Below, in pieces: positions 33,294 through 41,474 of a DNA stretch of 64,000 nt. The stretch's first letter is position 1; every line of letters starts with the position of its first letter. Source of the DNA: CAYFRC01 sp050946115. Its GTDB lineage: Bacteria > Bacillota > Clostridia > Christensenellales > Aristaeellaceae. Position numbers and translations under genes: made by a program. Below the pieces are notes generated by a model. That model was given only the letters and a program-made list of their open reading frames with translations. It was not told where the DNA came from and did no database searches. The stretch lies in contig JBMNUF010000004.1 in assembly GCA_050946115.1 (NCBI GenBank), positions 111,603 to 175,602 of the forward strand, written 5' to 3'.

Positions 33294-35387
33294 ATGAAAA
33301 GTATGAAAAAATGGCTCTTGCTGTGCCTCGCGGCCTTAATGCTCTTTATCGTCTCCGGCTGCTCCGCGCCGCAGGAGGACAGCGTGGAGGATCCGCTCGG
33401 CGCATTCAATATCGATGCGGTGGTGCCGTATGAGACGGCGAACCCCGCGACGCTTACGACGCCCGCACCGCAGCTTACGGCGGATCCGAATATGGACCCG
33501 ACGCAGGTCGATCAGCCCTGGAAGGAAGAGACGCTCGATCCCACGCCGCGCCCGTCCGTTTCCGAGCCGACCTATTCGATCCTGATGCGCGGCGATTCCG
33601 GATCGGCGGTCGAAAAACTCCAAAAGCGGCTGAAGGAGCTCGGCTATTACACGGGCGACGTGGACGGCAGCTACGGCAGCTCGACCGTCACGGCGGTCAA
33701 GCGGTTTGAAGCCGCCATGGGCGGGACGCAGACCGGCGTCGCCTCGTCGTCGCTGCAAAAACAGCTCTTCTCTGACAGCGCGCCCTATGGGAGCGCATCC
33801 ACGGACCCGCAGGAACCCCCGAAGCCGCAGGAGACGAAAAAACCCGCTCCCCAGGCGACCCAAAAGCCCTCGGGCTATACGATGCTCTCCAAGGGCAGCT
33901 CCGGATCGATGGTCAGCAAGCTGCAGAGCAGGCTGAAAGAACTCGGGTACTATTCGGGCGGCATCGACGGCAGCTACGGCAACGCGACGGTCGCGGCGGT
34001 CAAGAAGTTCCAAAGGGCACTCGGGCTCGAACAGACTGGCGCGGCGACGGCAGCGCTGCAAAAAAAGCTCTACGCGAAGAGCGCGCCCGCCTATGAGGGC
34101 GACGAGGAGCCCGCGCCCACGAAATCGCCCGCCTATACGGAGCTTTCGCGCGGCGATACCGGCGCGCGCGTCAGTAAGCTCCAGAGACGGCTGAAGGAAC
34201 TGGGCTACTATACGGGCAATGTGGACGGGGACTACGGCAGCGCAACCATCGCGGCGGTCAAGCGGTTCGAGGCCGCATACGGCAAGGTGCCCACGGGCAT
34301 CGCGACCGTCCCGCTTCAGAAGAAACTGTTCTCGGGCGATGCGCTGTTCTACGGCGATGCCGACGAAGAGGACGACGGCTATACGACGCTCTCCCCGGGC
34401 GATACGGGCGAAGCGGTCAAGCGGCTGCAAAAACGGCTCAAGGCGCTGGGGTATTTCTCGGGCAGTATCGGCGGGAACTATCTCACCCTCACGACCGATG
34501 CGGTGAAGCTCTTCCAGAAGACGCTGGGGCTGAAGCAGACGGGCATCGCGACCGTCGCGCTGCAAAAGAAACTGTTCTCGGCAGACGCGCCCAAATATGA
34601 CGCAACGCCGACCGATCCGCCCTCCGGCGGCTATACGACGCTCTCGCGCGGCGACGTCAACGACGCCGTCAAGCGGATGCAGGCGCGGCTCAAGGAGCTC
34701 GGCTACTACTCGGGCTCGGTAAACGGCAATTTCGGCGCGAAGACGGAAAAGGCTGTCATGAAATTCGAGGCGGCATACGGCAGGGCGGAAACGGGCGTTG
34801 CGACCCCCGAGCTGCAAAAGAAGCTGTTCTCCCCGTCGGCGCGCGTCTATACGGGAGACCCCGAGCCGGAGCCGACCCAGGCGGCATATAAGACGCTCAA
34901 AAAAGGCAGCAGCGGCACAGCGGTCAGGAAACTGCAAAAGCGGCTGGCACAGCTGGGATATTATTCGGGCAGCGTCAACGGCAACTTCGGCGTCCAGACC
35001 GAAAACGCGGTAAAGAGCTTCCAACAGGCGATCGGCATGGAAATTACGGGCGTCGCGACGCCCGAGACGCAGGAAATGCTCTTCGACGATCAGGCTCCGA
35101 GCCAAGGCGACCGCTACGACACGGAGGACGGCGCAAACGCCCTGCGCCGGGGCGACAAGGGCGAAGAGGTGACGAGGCTGCAAATGCGGCTGGTGGAACT
35201 GGGCTATCTTACGAGCATGGCCGCGGTAAAAAAGGGAACCTATGACGCGAAGACCATGCAGGCGGTCATCGATGCGCAGCTGGATCGGGACGTGGAGACC
35301 GACGGCGTGGCGACGGAGGACTTCCTCGAGTACATCTATTCGGAAGCGGCGGAAGAATTGGTCGCGCTCCTGTACGGAAGGTATTGA
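33294..35387 (+). CDS. Lipoprotein with seven peptidoglycan-binding repeats
   Basis: Encodes 697 residues. The signal peptide ends in a lipobox, with Cys23 in FIVSGCSAP. A Pro/Thr-rich linker follows to about residue 95. Then come seven PG_binding_1 domains of roughly 75-80 residues, each with [LI]-x-x-G-x-x-G-x-x-V-x-x-LQ-x-RL-x-x-LGY and a G-x-[YF]-x-x-x-T-x-x-AV-x-x-F half. Repeats 1-6 are separated by short Pro-rich linkers, and the seventh is divergent and longer. No catalytic domain is present, so I infer a structural or tethering role between membrane and cell wall. The ATG at 33294 follows GGAGGTG. murI starts four bases after the stop, which links the gene to cell-wall supply. Confidence 0.9.
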   Translation: MKSMKKWLLLCLAALMLFIVSGCSAPQEDSVEDPLGAFNIDAVVPYETANPATLTTPAPQLTADPNMDPTQVDQPWKEETLDPTPRPSVSEPTYSILMRGDSGSAVEKLQKRLKELGYYTGDVDGSYGSSTVTAVKRFEAAMGGTQTGVASSSLQKQLFSDSAPYGSASTDPQEPPKPQETKKPAPQATQKPSGYTMLSKGSSGSMVSKLQSRLKELGYYSGGIDGSYGNATVAAVKKFQRALGLEQTGAATAALQKKLYAKSAPAYEGDEEPAPTKSPAYTELSRGDTGARVSKLQRRLKELGYYTGNVDGDYGSATIAAVKRFEAAYGKVPTGIATVPLQKKLFSGDALFYGDADEEDDGYTTLSPGDTGEAVKRLQKRLKALGYFSGSIGGNYLTLTTDAVKLFQKTLGLKQTGIATVALQKKLFSADAPKYDATPTDPPSGGYTTLSRGDVNDAVKRMQARLKELGYYSGSVNGNFGAKTEKAVMKFEAAYGRAETGVATPELQKKLFSPSARVYTGDPEPEPTQAAYKTLKKGSSGTAVRKLQKRLAQLGYYSGSVNGNFGVQTENAVKSFQQAIGMEITGVATPETQEMLFDDQAPSQGDRYDTEDGANALRRGDKGEEVTRLQMRLVELGYLTSMAAVKKGTYDAKTMQAVIDAQLDRDVETDGVATEDFLEYIYSEAAEELVALLYGRY
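33580..35350 (+). repeat. Seven in-frame repeats of about 240 bp (PG-binding domains)
   Basis: DNA-level repeats that encode the peptidoglycan-binding domains. Copies share short identical blocks such as AAGGAGCTCGG and CTGCAAAAG, so the array probably arose by internal duplication. Confidence 0.8.
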
Positions 35388-35391
35388 CGGG

Positions 35392-36147
35392 ATGGATAAT
35401 CGCGAAATCGGCGTGTTCGATTCCGGCGTGGGCGGCGTGAGCGTTCTGCGCGACCTCGCCCGCGCGCTTCCGGCGGAGAATTTCGCCTATCTCGGCGACA
35501 CGAAATACGCGCCCTACGGCGTAAAGTGCGAGGAGGAGATTCTCTTTCTCACCGAAAACGCCGTGGACTCTCTCTTGCGGCGCGACATCAAGGCGCTCGT
35601 CATCGCGTGCAACACGGCGACGAGCGCTGCGGCTGCGCATCTCAGGCAAAAGCTCTCCATCCCCGTGATCGGCATGGAGCCGGCGCTCAAGCCCGCATCC
35701 CTCGCGACGAAAAGCGGCAAGATCGCGGTGCTCGCGACGCCCGCGACCCTCAGGCAGGAGAAATTTCAACGGCTGTTCGCGCAATACGGGCAAAATGCGG
35801 TGCTTTTGCCCTGCCCGGGGCTGATGGAATTTGCCGAACGGTGCGAACTGGAAGGGGAAAGGCTCGACGAATACCTCAAGGGCGCTTTTTCCCGCGCGCC
35901 GGGCGACATCGCAGCCGTGGTTCTGGGCTGTACGCACTATGTCTTCCTCAAAAAGGCGATACAAAAAGCGCTGCCAAACGCGACGCTGTTTGACGGCAAC
36001 GAGGGCACGGCGCGGCATCTGAAATCGGTCCTCGCGGAAAAGCGCATGGGCGCCGCGCGCGACAAGGGGAGCGTTTCGTTCTTCACCACGGGCGACGAAA
36101 AAACCGCGCTCCCGCTCATGGAAACGCTGTTTCGTCTGCCGCTGTAG
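35392..36147 (+). CDS. murI: Glutamate racemase
   Basis: Encodes 251 residues. Interconverts L- and D-glutamate to supply D-Glu for peptidoglycan. The two catalytic cysteines are in ACNTATS (Cys73) and LGCTHYVF (near 184). FDSGVGGVSVL is the N-terminal signature. The ATG at 35392 lies four bases after the PG-binding lipoprotein stop, with GGAAGG upstream. The longer frame reads backward into the lipoprotein gene and is rejected. Confidence 0.95.
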   Translation: MDNREIGVFDSGVGGVSVLRDLARALPAENFAYLGDTKYAPYGVKCEEEILFLTENAVDSLLRRDIKALVIACNTATSAAAAHLRQKLSIPVIGMEPALKPASLATKSGKIAVLATPATLRQEKFQRLFAQYGQNAVLLPCPGLMEFAERCELEGERLDEYLKGAFSRAPGDIAAVVLGCTHYVFLKKAIQKALPNATLFDGNEGTARHLKSVLAEKRMGAARDKGSVSFFTTGDEKTALPLMETLFRLPL

Positions 36148-36149
36148 GG

Positions 36150-36188
36150 AAAAAATGCGCGCGCGGGATCAATCCGCATCCCGCGCGC
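36150..36188 (-). terminator. Terminator of the Rrf2/zinc-ribbon operon
   Basis: An 11-bp stem, GCGCGCGGGAT (36159-36169) and ATCCCGCGCGC (36178-36188), is followed on the minus strand by six T. The stop codon of the zinc-ribbon gene lies inside the stem-loop. Confidence 0.8.
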
Positions 36189-36381
36189 TTTCCTCGTCGA
36201 TATGGAAGCGATCCTCAAAGGAGTACGTATGGATTTGTCGCTTCAGCCGTTCCCTGTCTATGACCGTGTCCGTTCCGAGGCACGCGTCGCACCGCGCGCC
36301 GCATTCCGGGCAGACGCAGCCGAGGCGCATGCTCTCCGCATGGACCATATACGCGCCGCAGGCGGCGCAGCTGCACCGCAT
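36169..36381 (-). CDS. Small zinc-ribbon-like protein
   Basis: Encodes 70 residues. Cysteine pairs CSCAAC, then CVCPEC and CDAC, are spaced as in zinc ribbons. The C-terminal half is charged (DRERLKRQIHTYSFEDRF). I do not recognise a named family. It starts six bases after the Rrf2 stop with AGGAGG upstream, so it is co-transcribed and may bind metal or act with the regulator. Confidence 0.65.
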   Translation of the reverse strand: MRCSCAACGAYMVHAESMRLGCVCPECGARCDACLGTDTVIDRERLKRQIHTYSFEDRFHIDEESARDAD

Positions 36382-36387
36382 CGCGCG

Positions 36388-36807
36388 TCAGTCCTCCTTG
36401 GGATAGAGGCGATTTTTGATTTCGAGCACCGTGATCTTGTCGAGCGCCTTCTCGCAGGAGGCGTTGAGCTTGCCGTACACGGCTTCCATGATGCGCGACA
36501 TCTCCAGACAGCAATCGCTCTCCGCCTGCATCGAGTTGAGGCGGCAGGAGGGGGGAACGGCCTTGGTGCCGACGGCGCATAAAACGTCCTTCAATGTGAC
36601 GGATGCGGCGTCCTTCGCGAAGGAGTAGCCGCCGTCCATGCCCTCCTTCGTCACCACGAGCCCGCTCCGCTTCAAATTGCCCATGACCTTTCGGATGCGC
36701 GCGGGATTTGTGCAGATCTTTTGCGCGAGCACCTCGCTGGAGCAGATTCCCTTTACATGATCCATATACACGATTGCGGATAGCGCAAGCGCGAATTCGC
36801 TCGTCAT
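36388..36807 (-). CDS. Rrf2 family transcriptional regulator
   Basis: Encodes 139 residues. The winged-helix DNA-binding region is typical: SSEVLAQKICTNPARIRKVM, then LVVTKEGMDGGYSFAKD. Three cysteines in SCRLNSMQAESDCC sit where IscR and NsrR bind an Fe-S cluster, though their spacing differs. A sensing role for redox, nitrosative stress or iron is therefore inferred. The ATG at 36807 follows GAGGTGG; a GTG three codons earlier is an alternative. Confidence 0.88.
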   Translation of the reverse strand: MTSEFALALSAIVYMDHVKGICSSEVLAQKICTNPARIRKVMGNLKRSGLVVTKEGMDGGYSFAKDAASVTLKDVLCAVGTKAVPPSCRLNSMQAESDCCLEMSRIMEAVYGKLNASCEKALDKITVLEIKNRLYPKED

Positions 36808-36834
36808 GATGACCACCTCAGTTTTTTTAAGGAT

Positions 36835-36863
36835 ATAGTATCACGATTATGTAAAATTTGCAA
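36835..36863 (-). promoter_or_regulatory. Promoter of the Rrf2 gene
   Basis: Minus strand TTGCAA (36858-36863) and TACTAT (36835-36840), spacer 17 bp. The region up to 36900 is very A/T-rich and could hold an autoregulatory site, but no clear dyad was seen. Confidence 0.55.
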
Positions 36864-36931
36864 GCAAAAATTCGTACAAAACGCAAAATTGTAAACTTTC
36901 GCCTGAGATATTGACACGGGAGGGACGATTT

Positions 36932-37984
36932 ATGGATATTTTGACCGCGCATAGGGCGCGCTATCCCCTGATGGAGGTGCGGGACTGTGTGAAGCTCCTC
37001 TATCAGGCGGAGTTCGGCGGCGGGCACTTCGTGCAGGATGCACAAAGGGCGCTCGAACGCCTCAAAGAGGAGATGTCCTCCGCCCCCGCGCCCGATATGC
37101 CGCTGTTTGAGGACATCGGGCAGGGCATGCGCCGCATGCGCATCCACGAAAACCCGCTTTCGTCCGAAACCGTGAACGAGCTGTTTGTCCGTTGCGCGGC
37201 AGAAATCCGCGGAAATACGGAGCGCTTTTTGGAGAAATTAAAGGCGCTTCCCGAAAGCGCGTATATAGAACAATATATCGCCTCCGGCTGCCCCGCCGTG
37301 TCCCACAGCGATGGGTATCGCGCGGCGTATCACCCCGCGTACCGCGTCGTCGCGGGGATTTGCGAGGCGTTTTTCCCGCTCATTCTCGCGATCGATAAAG
37401 CGCTTTCCGAACGGGACTTCGTGCTCGTGGGGATAGACGGCATGGCGGCGAGCGGAAAGAGCACCGTCGCGCAATTTTTGGCGGATGTGTTCGGCGCCAG
37501 CCTCTTCCACATGGACGATTTCTTTTTGCCGTTTGATATGCGGAGCGATGCGCGGCTCGCCGAGGCGGGCGGCAACGTACACTACGAAAGATTTAAGGAA
37601 GAGATACTGGAGCCGCTCAAAAGGCGCGTTCCGTTTTCCTATCGCCCGTTTGACTGCGGGACGGGCGAATTTGCGGGAGAAATCGCCGTCGCGCCGTCGC
37701 GCCTCGCGATCGTCGAGGGGGCATATGCCTTCCATCCGCATTTCGCATCGCCCTACGACCTGACCGCGTTTTTCGCGATCGACCCCGCCCTTCAGCGCGC
37801 GCGGATCGAAAAGCGCAACGGCAGGGAAATGCTCAAACGGTTTGTCGACGAATGGATTCCCATGGAAAATACATATTGCGAGGCGTATTCCGTAAAAGAG
37901 CGCAGTGACTTCGTATTTGCTGCCGAGGACGGCTTTTCGGGGGACGCGCTGCGCTGCGAAAAGCGCACCGTTTGCGGAGGGTAA
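36932..37984 (+). CDS. Uridine-kinase-like P-loop protein with N-terminal domain of unknown function
   Basis: Encodes 350 residues. The C-terminal half is a phosphoribulokinase/uridine kinase-type P-loop: GIDGMAASGKSTVAQ (Walker A, near residue 170), then FHMDDFFLPFDMR and IVEGAYAFHPHF. The first 150 residues form a separate domain (LMEVRDCVKLLYQAEFGGGHFV, FVRCAAEIRGNTERFLEKL) with no family I recognise. The ATG at 36932 follows GGGAGGGACG. The EamA exporter starts two bases after the stop, so they are co-transcribed. Substrate could be a nucleoside or another small hydroxyl compound. Confidence 0.8.
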   Translation: MDILTAHRARYPLMEVRDCVKLLYQAEFGGGHFVQDAQRALERLKEEMSSAPAPDMPLFEDIGQGMRRMRIHENPLSSETVNELFVRCAAEIRGNTERFLEKLKALPESAYIEQYIASGCPAVSHSDGYRAAYHPAYRVVAGICEAFFPLILAIDKALSERDFVLVGIDGMAASGKSTVAQFLADVFGASLFHMDDFFLPFDMRSDARLAEAGGNVHYERFKEEILEPLKRRVPFSYRPFDCGTGEFAGEIAVAPSRLAIVEGAYAFHPHFASPYDLTAFFAIDPALQRARIEKRNGREMLKRFVDEWIPMENTYCEAYSVKERSDFVFAAEDGFSGDALRCEKRTVCGG

Positions 37985-37986
37985 GC

Positions 37987-38901
37987 ATGAAAAACAGCAA
38001 AACCGAAAGCAGAACGTTCCTCGTGGGCGCCCTTTGCGCCATAGGCTGCGAGATTTTGTACGGACTGAGCTTTCTCTTCACCAAGCGGGTGACGGAGAGC
38101 GTGCGCGTCTTTCCCCTTCTGGGCTGGCGCTTCTTCATCGCGTTTTTCGCCCTGCACCTGTGCGTGGCACTTCGGATCGTGCGCATCGACCTGAAGGGCA
38201 AATCCCTGAAACCGCTGTTTCTCGTCGCGCTGTTTTGCCCATGCCTGTACTTCATCGGGGAGACGATGGGCATCTCGCTGACGACGGCATCGGAGAGCGG
38301 GGTGTTCCTCGCGTCCATCCCGATCGCATCGCTCACCGCGTCCGCGTGGTTCCTCGGGAAAAAGCCGACGATTCGGCAGGTCGTCGGCATCTGCGTGACG
38401 CTCGCGGGCGTTCTGGCGACGGTGTTTGCGACATCGGCATCCGCGAGCCTTTCGGGCGCGGGATATGCGTTTTTGACTGCGGCCGTCATTACATATGCGC
38501 TATACAGCGTGTTCGTCGAAAAGGCTGCGGGGTTTTCCAGCGCGGAGATCACCTATATCATGCTCCTTGCGGGCGCGGTCTTCTTCGGCGCGGCGGCGGT
38601 CCTCGAAGGACTCGCGCGCGGGGATTTGGCGGATACGGCGCTTTTGCCGTTTCGGGACGGCGGCTTTCTGGCGGCTGTCCTCTATCATGGCATCGGCTGT
38701 TCCGTGCTGGCGTTCTTCCTGTCGAACGAGTCGATCTCCAGGATCGGCGTGAACGGAACCGCCGCATTCATCGGCGTTTCGACGGTCGTCTCCATCCTTT
38801 CGGGCGTGGTGTTCCTGCGCGAATCGTTCACCGCTAAGCAGTGGGCGGCGACCGCGGTGATCCTCGCGGGCGTGTACATCGCAAGCTCCAAACAGGCATA
38901 A
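37987..38901 (+). CDS. EamA/DMT family transporter
   Basis: Encodes 304 residues with about ten membrane segments in two EamA halves (residues about 12-145 and 155-300). Typical stretches are GCEILYGLSFLFTKRV in the first half and FIGVSTVVSILSGVVFLRE in the second. Such proteins export amino acids, nucleosides or metabolites; the substrate is unknown here. The ATG at 37987 follows GGAGGG, which overlaps the end of the previous gene. Confidence 0.88.
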   Translation: MKNSKTESRTFLVGALCAIGCEILYGLSFLFTKRVTESVRVFPLLGWRFFIAFFALHLCVALRIVRIDLKGKSLKPLFLVALFCPCLYFIGETMGISLTTASESGVFLASIPIASLTASAWFLGKKPTIRQVVGICVTLAGVLATVFATSASASLSGAGYAFLTAAVITYALYSVFVEKAAGFSSAEITYIMLLAGAVFFGAAAVLEGLARGDLADTALLPFRDGGFLAAVLYHGIGCSVLAFFLSNESISRIGVNGTAAFIGVSTVVSILSGVVFLRESFTAKQWAATAVILAGVYIASSKQA

Positions 38902-38905
38902 ACAA

Positions 38906-38947
38906 AGCGCCGTATCCGCAACAGTGTCGGATACGGCGCTGTAACTT
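38906..38947. terminator. Bidirectional terminator between EamA and araB genes
   Basis: AGCGCCGTATCCG (38906-38918) pairs perfectly over 13 bp with CGGATACGGCGCT (38928-38940). A run of T follows a few bases later on the plus strand, and a T-rich tract lies on the minus side. Confidence 0.8.
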
Positions 38948-38950
38948 TTT

Positions 38951-40618
38951 TTATTTGGACTGTTCGGATTTGATGAGTTTCAGCCGCTTCATCACGTCGT
39001 TTTCTCCGCGCCCGAAATAGTCGTGCAGCAGTTTGTATTCGGCGTAGAGCTTGTCGTACACCGCGCGGTTTTCGGCGATGGGCGAATAGACGATGTCCAA
39101 AATGCCGCCCATTTCCGCCGCCGCCTCGGTGATCGTATCGTAGCCGCCCTTTTCCTTGCCCGCTGCGACCGCGCCGAACATCGCGCTGCCGAGCGCGGGC
39201 GCCTGCGTAGAGCGGGCGATGCGGATTTCCCTGCCCAATACATCCGCATAGACCTGCATGAGGAACGGGTTTTTCTGCGCGATGCCGCCGCAGGCGTACA
39301 GGTCGTCGATCTTCACGCCGCTGTTTTCAAACGTCTCGATGATGATGCGCGTTCCGTAGGCGGTCGCCTCGATGAGGGCGCGGTAGATCTCCTCGGGCTT
39401 TGTCAGGAGCGTCATGCCCAGGATCATGCCCGTCAAGTCCACGTCGACCAGCACGCTGCGGTTGCCGTTCCACCAGTCCAAGGCGAGAAGGCCGCTTTCG
39501 CCGACCTTGAGCGCTTTCACCTTTTCGGTGAGATATTGGTGCTTGTCCATGCCGAGGGATTCCGCCTCGCGCGCATACTCCTCGGGCACGCAGGTATCCA
39601 CGAACCAGTTGAAATGATCCCCCACGCACGACTGGCCCGCCTCGTAGCCCATGAGCGAGGGGATCACGCCGTCCTCGACCACGCCGCACATGCCCGGCAC
39701 GATGTGCTCCTCGTCAGAGAGCATGATGTGGCAGGTGGAGGTGCCCATGATCATGAGCATCTTGCCCGCCTCGGTGATGCCCGTCGGCGGGAGAGAGACG
39801 TGCGCGTCCACGTTCGCGACCGCGACGGCGCAGCCCACGGGCAGCCCCGTAAGCTTTGATGCTTCGGGCGTGATCTCGCCCGCTTTGCTGCCGATGGGGA
39901 AGATGTCCTTAGAGAGCTTGTCGGTGACGACATGGCGCAGCCTTTCGTCCAGTGCGGCGAAGAACTCCTCGGACGGATAGCCCTCGCGCTTGCTCCAGAG
40001 CGCCTTGTAGCCCGCCATGCAGCTGTTGCGCGCCTCCTTGCCGCACAGCTGCATGATGACCCAGTCGCCGGCTTCCATGAAGCGGTCGGCGGCGTCGAAA
40101 ATCTCGGGCGCTTCGTCGAGCGTCTGCCAGATTTTGGGGATCATCCATTCGGAGGAGATTTTGCCACCGTAGCGCTGCAAAAAGGATTCGCCGCGCGCGG
40201 ACGCGATCTCGTTCAGGCGGTTCGCCTCATCCTGCGCGGCGTGGTGCTTCCACAGCTTGATCCACGCATGGGGGTTGTGCTCGTATTCCGGGAGGAAGCA
40301 CAGGGGCGTACCGCTTTTGTCCACGGCGATTACGGTGCAGGCGGTGAAGTCGATGCCGATGCCGATCACGTCCTCGGGCTGTACGTTCGCCTGCTTGAGC
40401 GCCTCGGGAATGGTCGCGGCGAGGCAGTCCAGATAATCCTGCGGGTGCTGAAGCGCCCAGTCCGGTGGCAGCTTTGTGCCGTCGGGAAGGTATTCGTCGA
40501 GCACCGCGTGCGAGTAGGACATGGTCGCGGAGGCGAGCTCCCTGCCCGTTCCGATCTCCGCGACGAGCGCGCGCGCGGACAGCGTGCCGAAATCGACGCC
40601 GATTGCGTATTTTGCCAT
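38951..40618 (-). CDS. araB: Ribulokinase (FGGY family)
   Basis: Encodes 555 residues, the usual length. Phosphorylates L-ribulose to L-ribulose 5-phosphate in arabinose use. GVDFGTLSARALV is the N-terminal phosphate motif. GIDFTACTVIAVDKSGTPL and MIMGTSTCHIML are characteristic of ribulokinases, and YACGGIAQKNPFLMQVYADV is the C-terminal FGGY signature. The ATG at 40618 follows GGGAGGTCG. It lies 13 bp after the YhhN-like gene, so both share the promoter at 41317-41345. araA and araD are not in the window. Confidence 0.92.
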   Translation of the reverse strand: MAKYAIGVDFGTLSARALVAEIGTGRELASATMSYSHAVLDEYLPDGTKLPPDWALQHPQDYLDCLAATIPEALKQANVQPEDVIGIGIDFTACTVIAVDKSGTPLCFLPEYEHNPHAWIKLWKHHAAQDEANRLNEIASARGESFLQRYGGKISSEWMIPKIWQTLDEAPEIFDAADRFMEAGDWVIMQLCGKEARNSCMAGYKALWSKREGYPSEEFFAALDERLRHVVTDKLSKDIFPIGSKAGEITPEASKLTGLPVGCAVAVANVDAHVSLPPTGITEAGKMLMIMGTSTCHIMLSDEEHIVPGMCGVVEDGVIPSLMGYEAGQSCVGDHFNWFVDTCVPEEYAREAESLGMDKHQYLTEKVKALKVGESGLLALDWWNGNRSVLVDVDLTGMILGMTLLTKPEEIYRALIEATAYGTRIIIETFENSGVKIDDLYACGGIAQKNPFLMQVYADVLGREIRIARSTQAPALGSAMFGAVAAGKEKGGYDTITEAAAEMGGILDIVYSPIAENRAVYDKLYAEYKLLHDYFGRGENDVMKRLKLIKSEQSK

Positions 40619-40631
40619 GGTTTCGACCTCC

Positions 40632-41276
40632 CTATATGATATTGCTTTTGAAGAAAACGCTTGCGGTGATCAGGATGTGGCAGGCGTAATAGGTCGGCAT
40701 GATGAGTTTTGCGATGCCCTGCGTGCCGACAAAGTCCGTTTCGCCTATGACCGTGTCCGAAAACACGATGCAGGCGATGCCCAGGATATAGAGGATGCGC
40801 TCGAACACGGTGCCCTGCATGGAGAGCGCGAAAAACAGCGCGAGGACGGAAACGAGCATATAGCAGGTGATCGCGATGCGAAGCGGCATCTCCCGCACGT
40901 GCGGCAGGATGCGCGCCTTTAGGTACACCGAATACCCCGCGAGAAGGACGATGCCTAAAACAATCGCCCACGGACGCAGGGCAAAGCCCTTCGCGCCGTA
41001 GAGCACAAAGAAAATGTGCGCGACGAAAAAGCCCGAAATGCCGTATACGTAGCGAATCATCTTCCCGTAGCGGTGCCCCATGAAATAGTCGCCTGCGAGC
41101 GATGCGAGAAGCCCCGCGATCATACAATACGACGCGGCGCGAAATTCGGACAGCAAAAGCAGTATCGCGCAGCCGAGCGTCACGCCCACGTTCCACGCGT
41201 ACTTGCCCTGCGCGTTCCCCATATAGGCGCAGAAGGCGGGAACAATCAGGCACACGAGCGAAAGATTGCGGTGCAC
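40632..41276 (-). CDS. YhhN/TMEM86 family membrane protein (lysoplasmalogenase-like)
   Basis: Encodes 214 residues with about eight membrane segments. LLASLAGDYFMG and SDTVIGETDF place acidic residues as in the YhhN family, whose animal members cleave lysoplasmalogens. Many anaerobic Clostridia make plasmalogens, which fits. I use the GTG at 41276 because GGGAGGGG lies just upstream; a TTG at 41291 would remove that site. Co-transcribed with araB, a pairing with no obvious metabolic logic. Confidence 0.8.
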   Translation of the reverse strand: MHRNLSLVCLIVPAFCAYMGNAQGKYAWNVGVTLGCAILLLLSEFRAASYCMIAGLLASLAGDYFMGHRYGKMIRYVYGISGFFVAHIFFVLYGAKGFALRPWAIVLGIVLLAGYSVYLKARILPHVREMPLRIAITCYMLVSVLALFFALSMQGTVFERILYILGIACIVFSDTVIGETDFVGTQGIAKLIMPTYYACHILITASVFFKSNII

Positions 41277-41316
41277 GGCGACCCCTCCCAACTATAGTAT
41301 ATCTTTGTTTACCGAC

Positions 41317-41345
41317 AGTATAGCATATATTTCAGCCGTTGTCCA
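41317..41345 (-). promoter_or_regulatory. Promoter of the YhhN-araB operon
   Basis: Minus strand TGGACA (41340-41345) and TATACT (41317-41322), spacer 17 bp. Confidence 0.7.
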
Positions 41346-41397
41346 CGGGGAGTTTATGGAATCACGATCATAAACCAATCTTCTTACGCTGTGTGCC

Positions 41398-41426
41398 TTG
41401 ACAAGAAAATATGCGCATCTTATAAT
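41398..41426 (+). promoter_or_regulatory. Promoter of leuA
   Basis: TTGACA (41398-41403) and TATAAT (41421-41426), spacer 17 bp: both hexamers match consensus exactly. The leader is only about 45 nt, so there is no room for a leucine T-box. Confidence 0.85.
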
Positions 41427-41474
41427 AAAGAAATATAGCGTACAAATTAGATTCCAATGATATAGGAGGAGCGT

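Noticed and set aside
33580..35350. CRISPR or satellite array
   Set aside because: The roughly 240-bp repeats encode folded peptidoglycan-binding domains with normal codon use.
41427..41474. Leucine T-box upstream of leuA
   Set aside because: The leader is under 50 nt and lacks the T-box consensus AGGGTGGNACCGCG.
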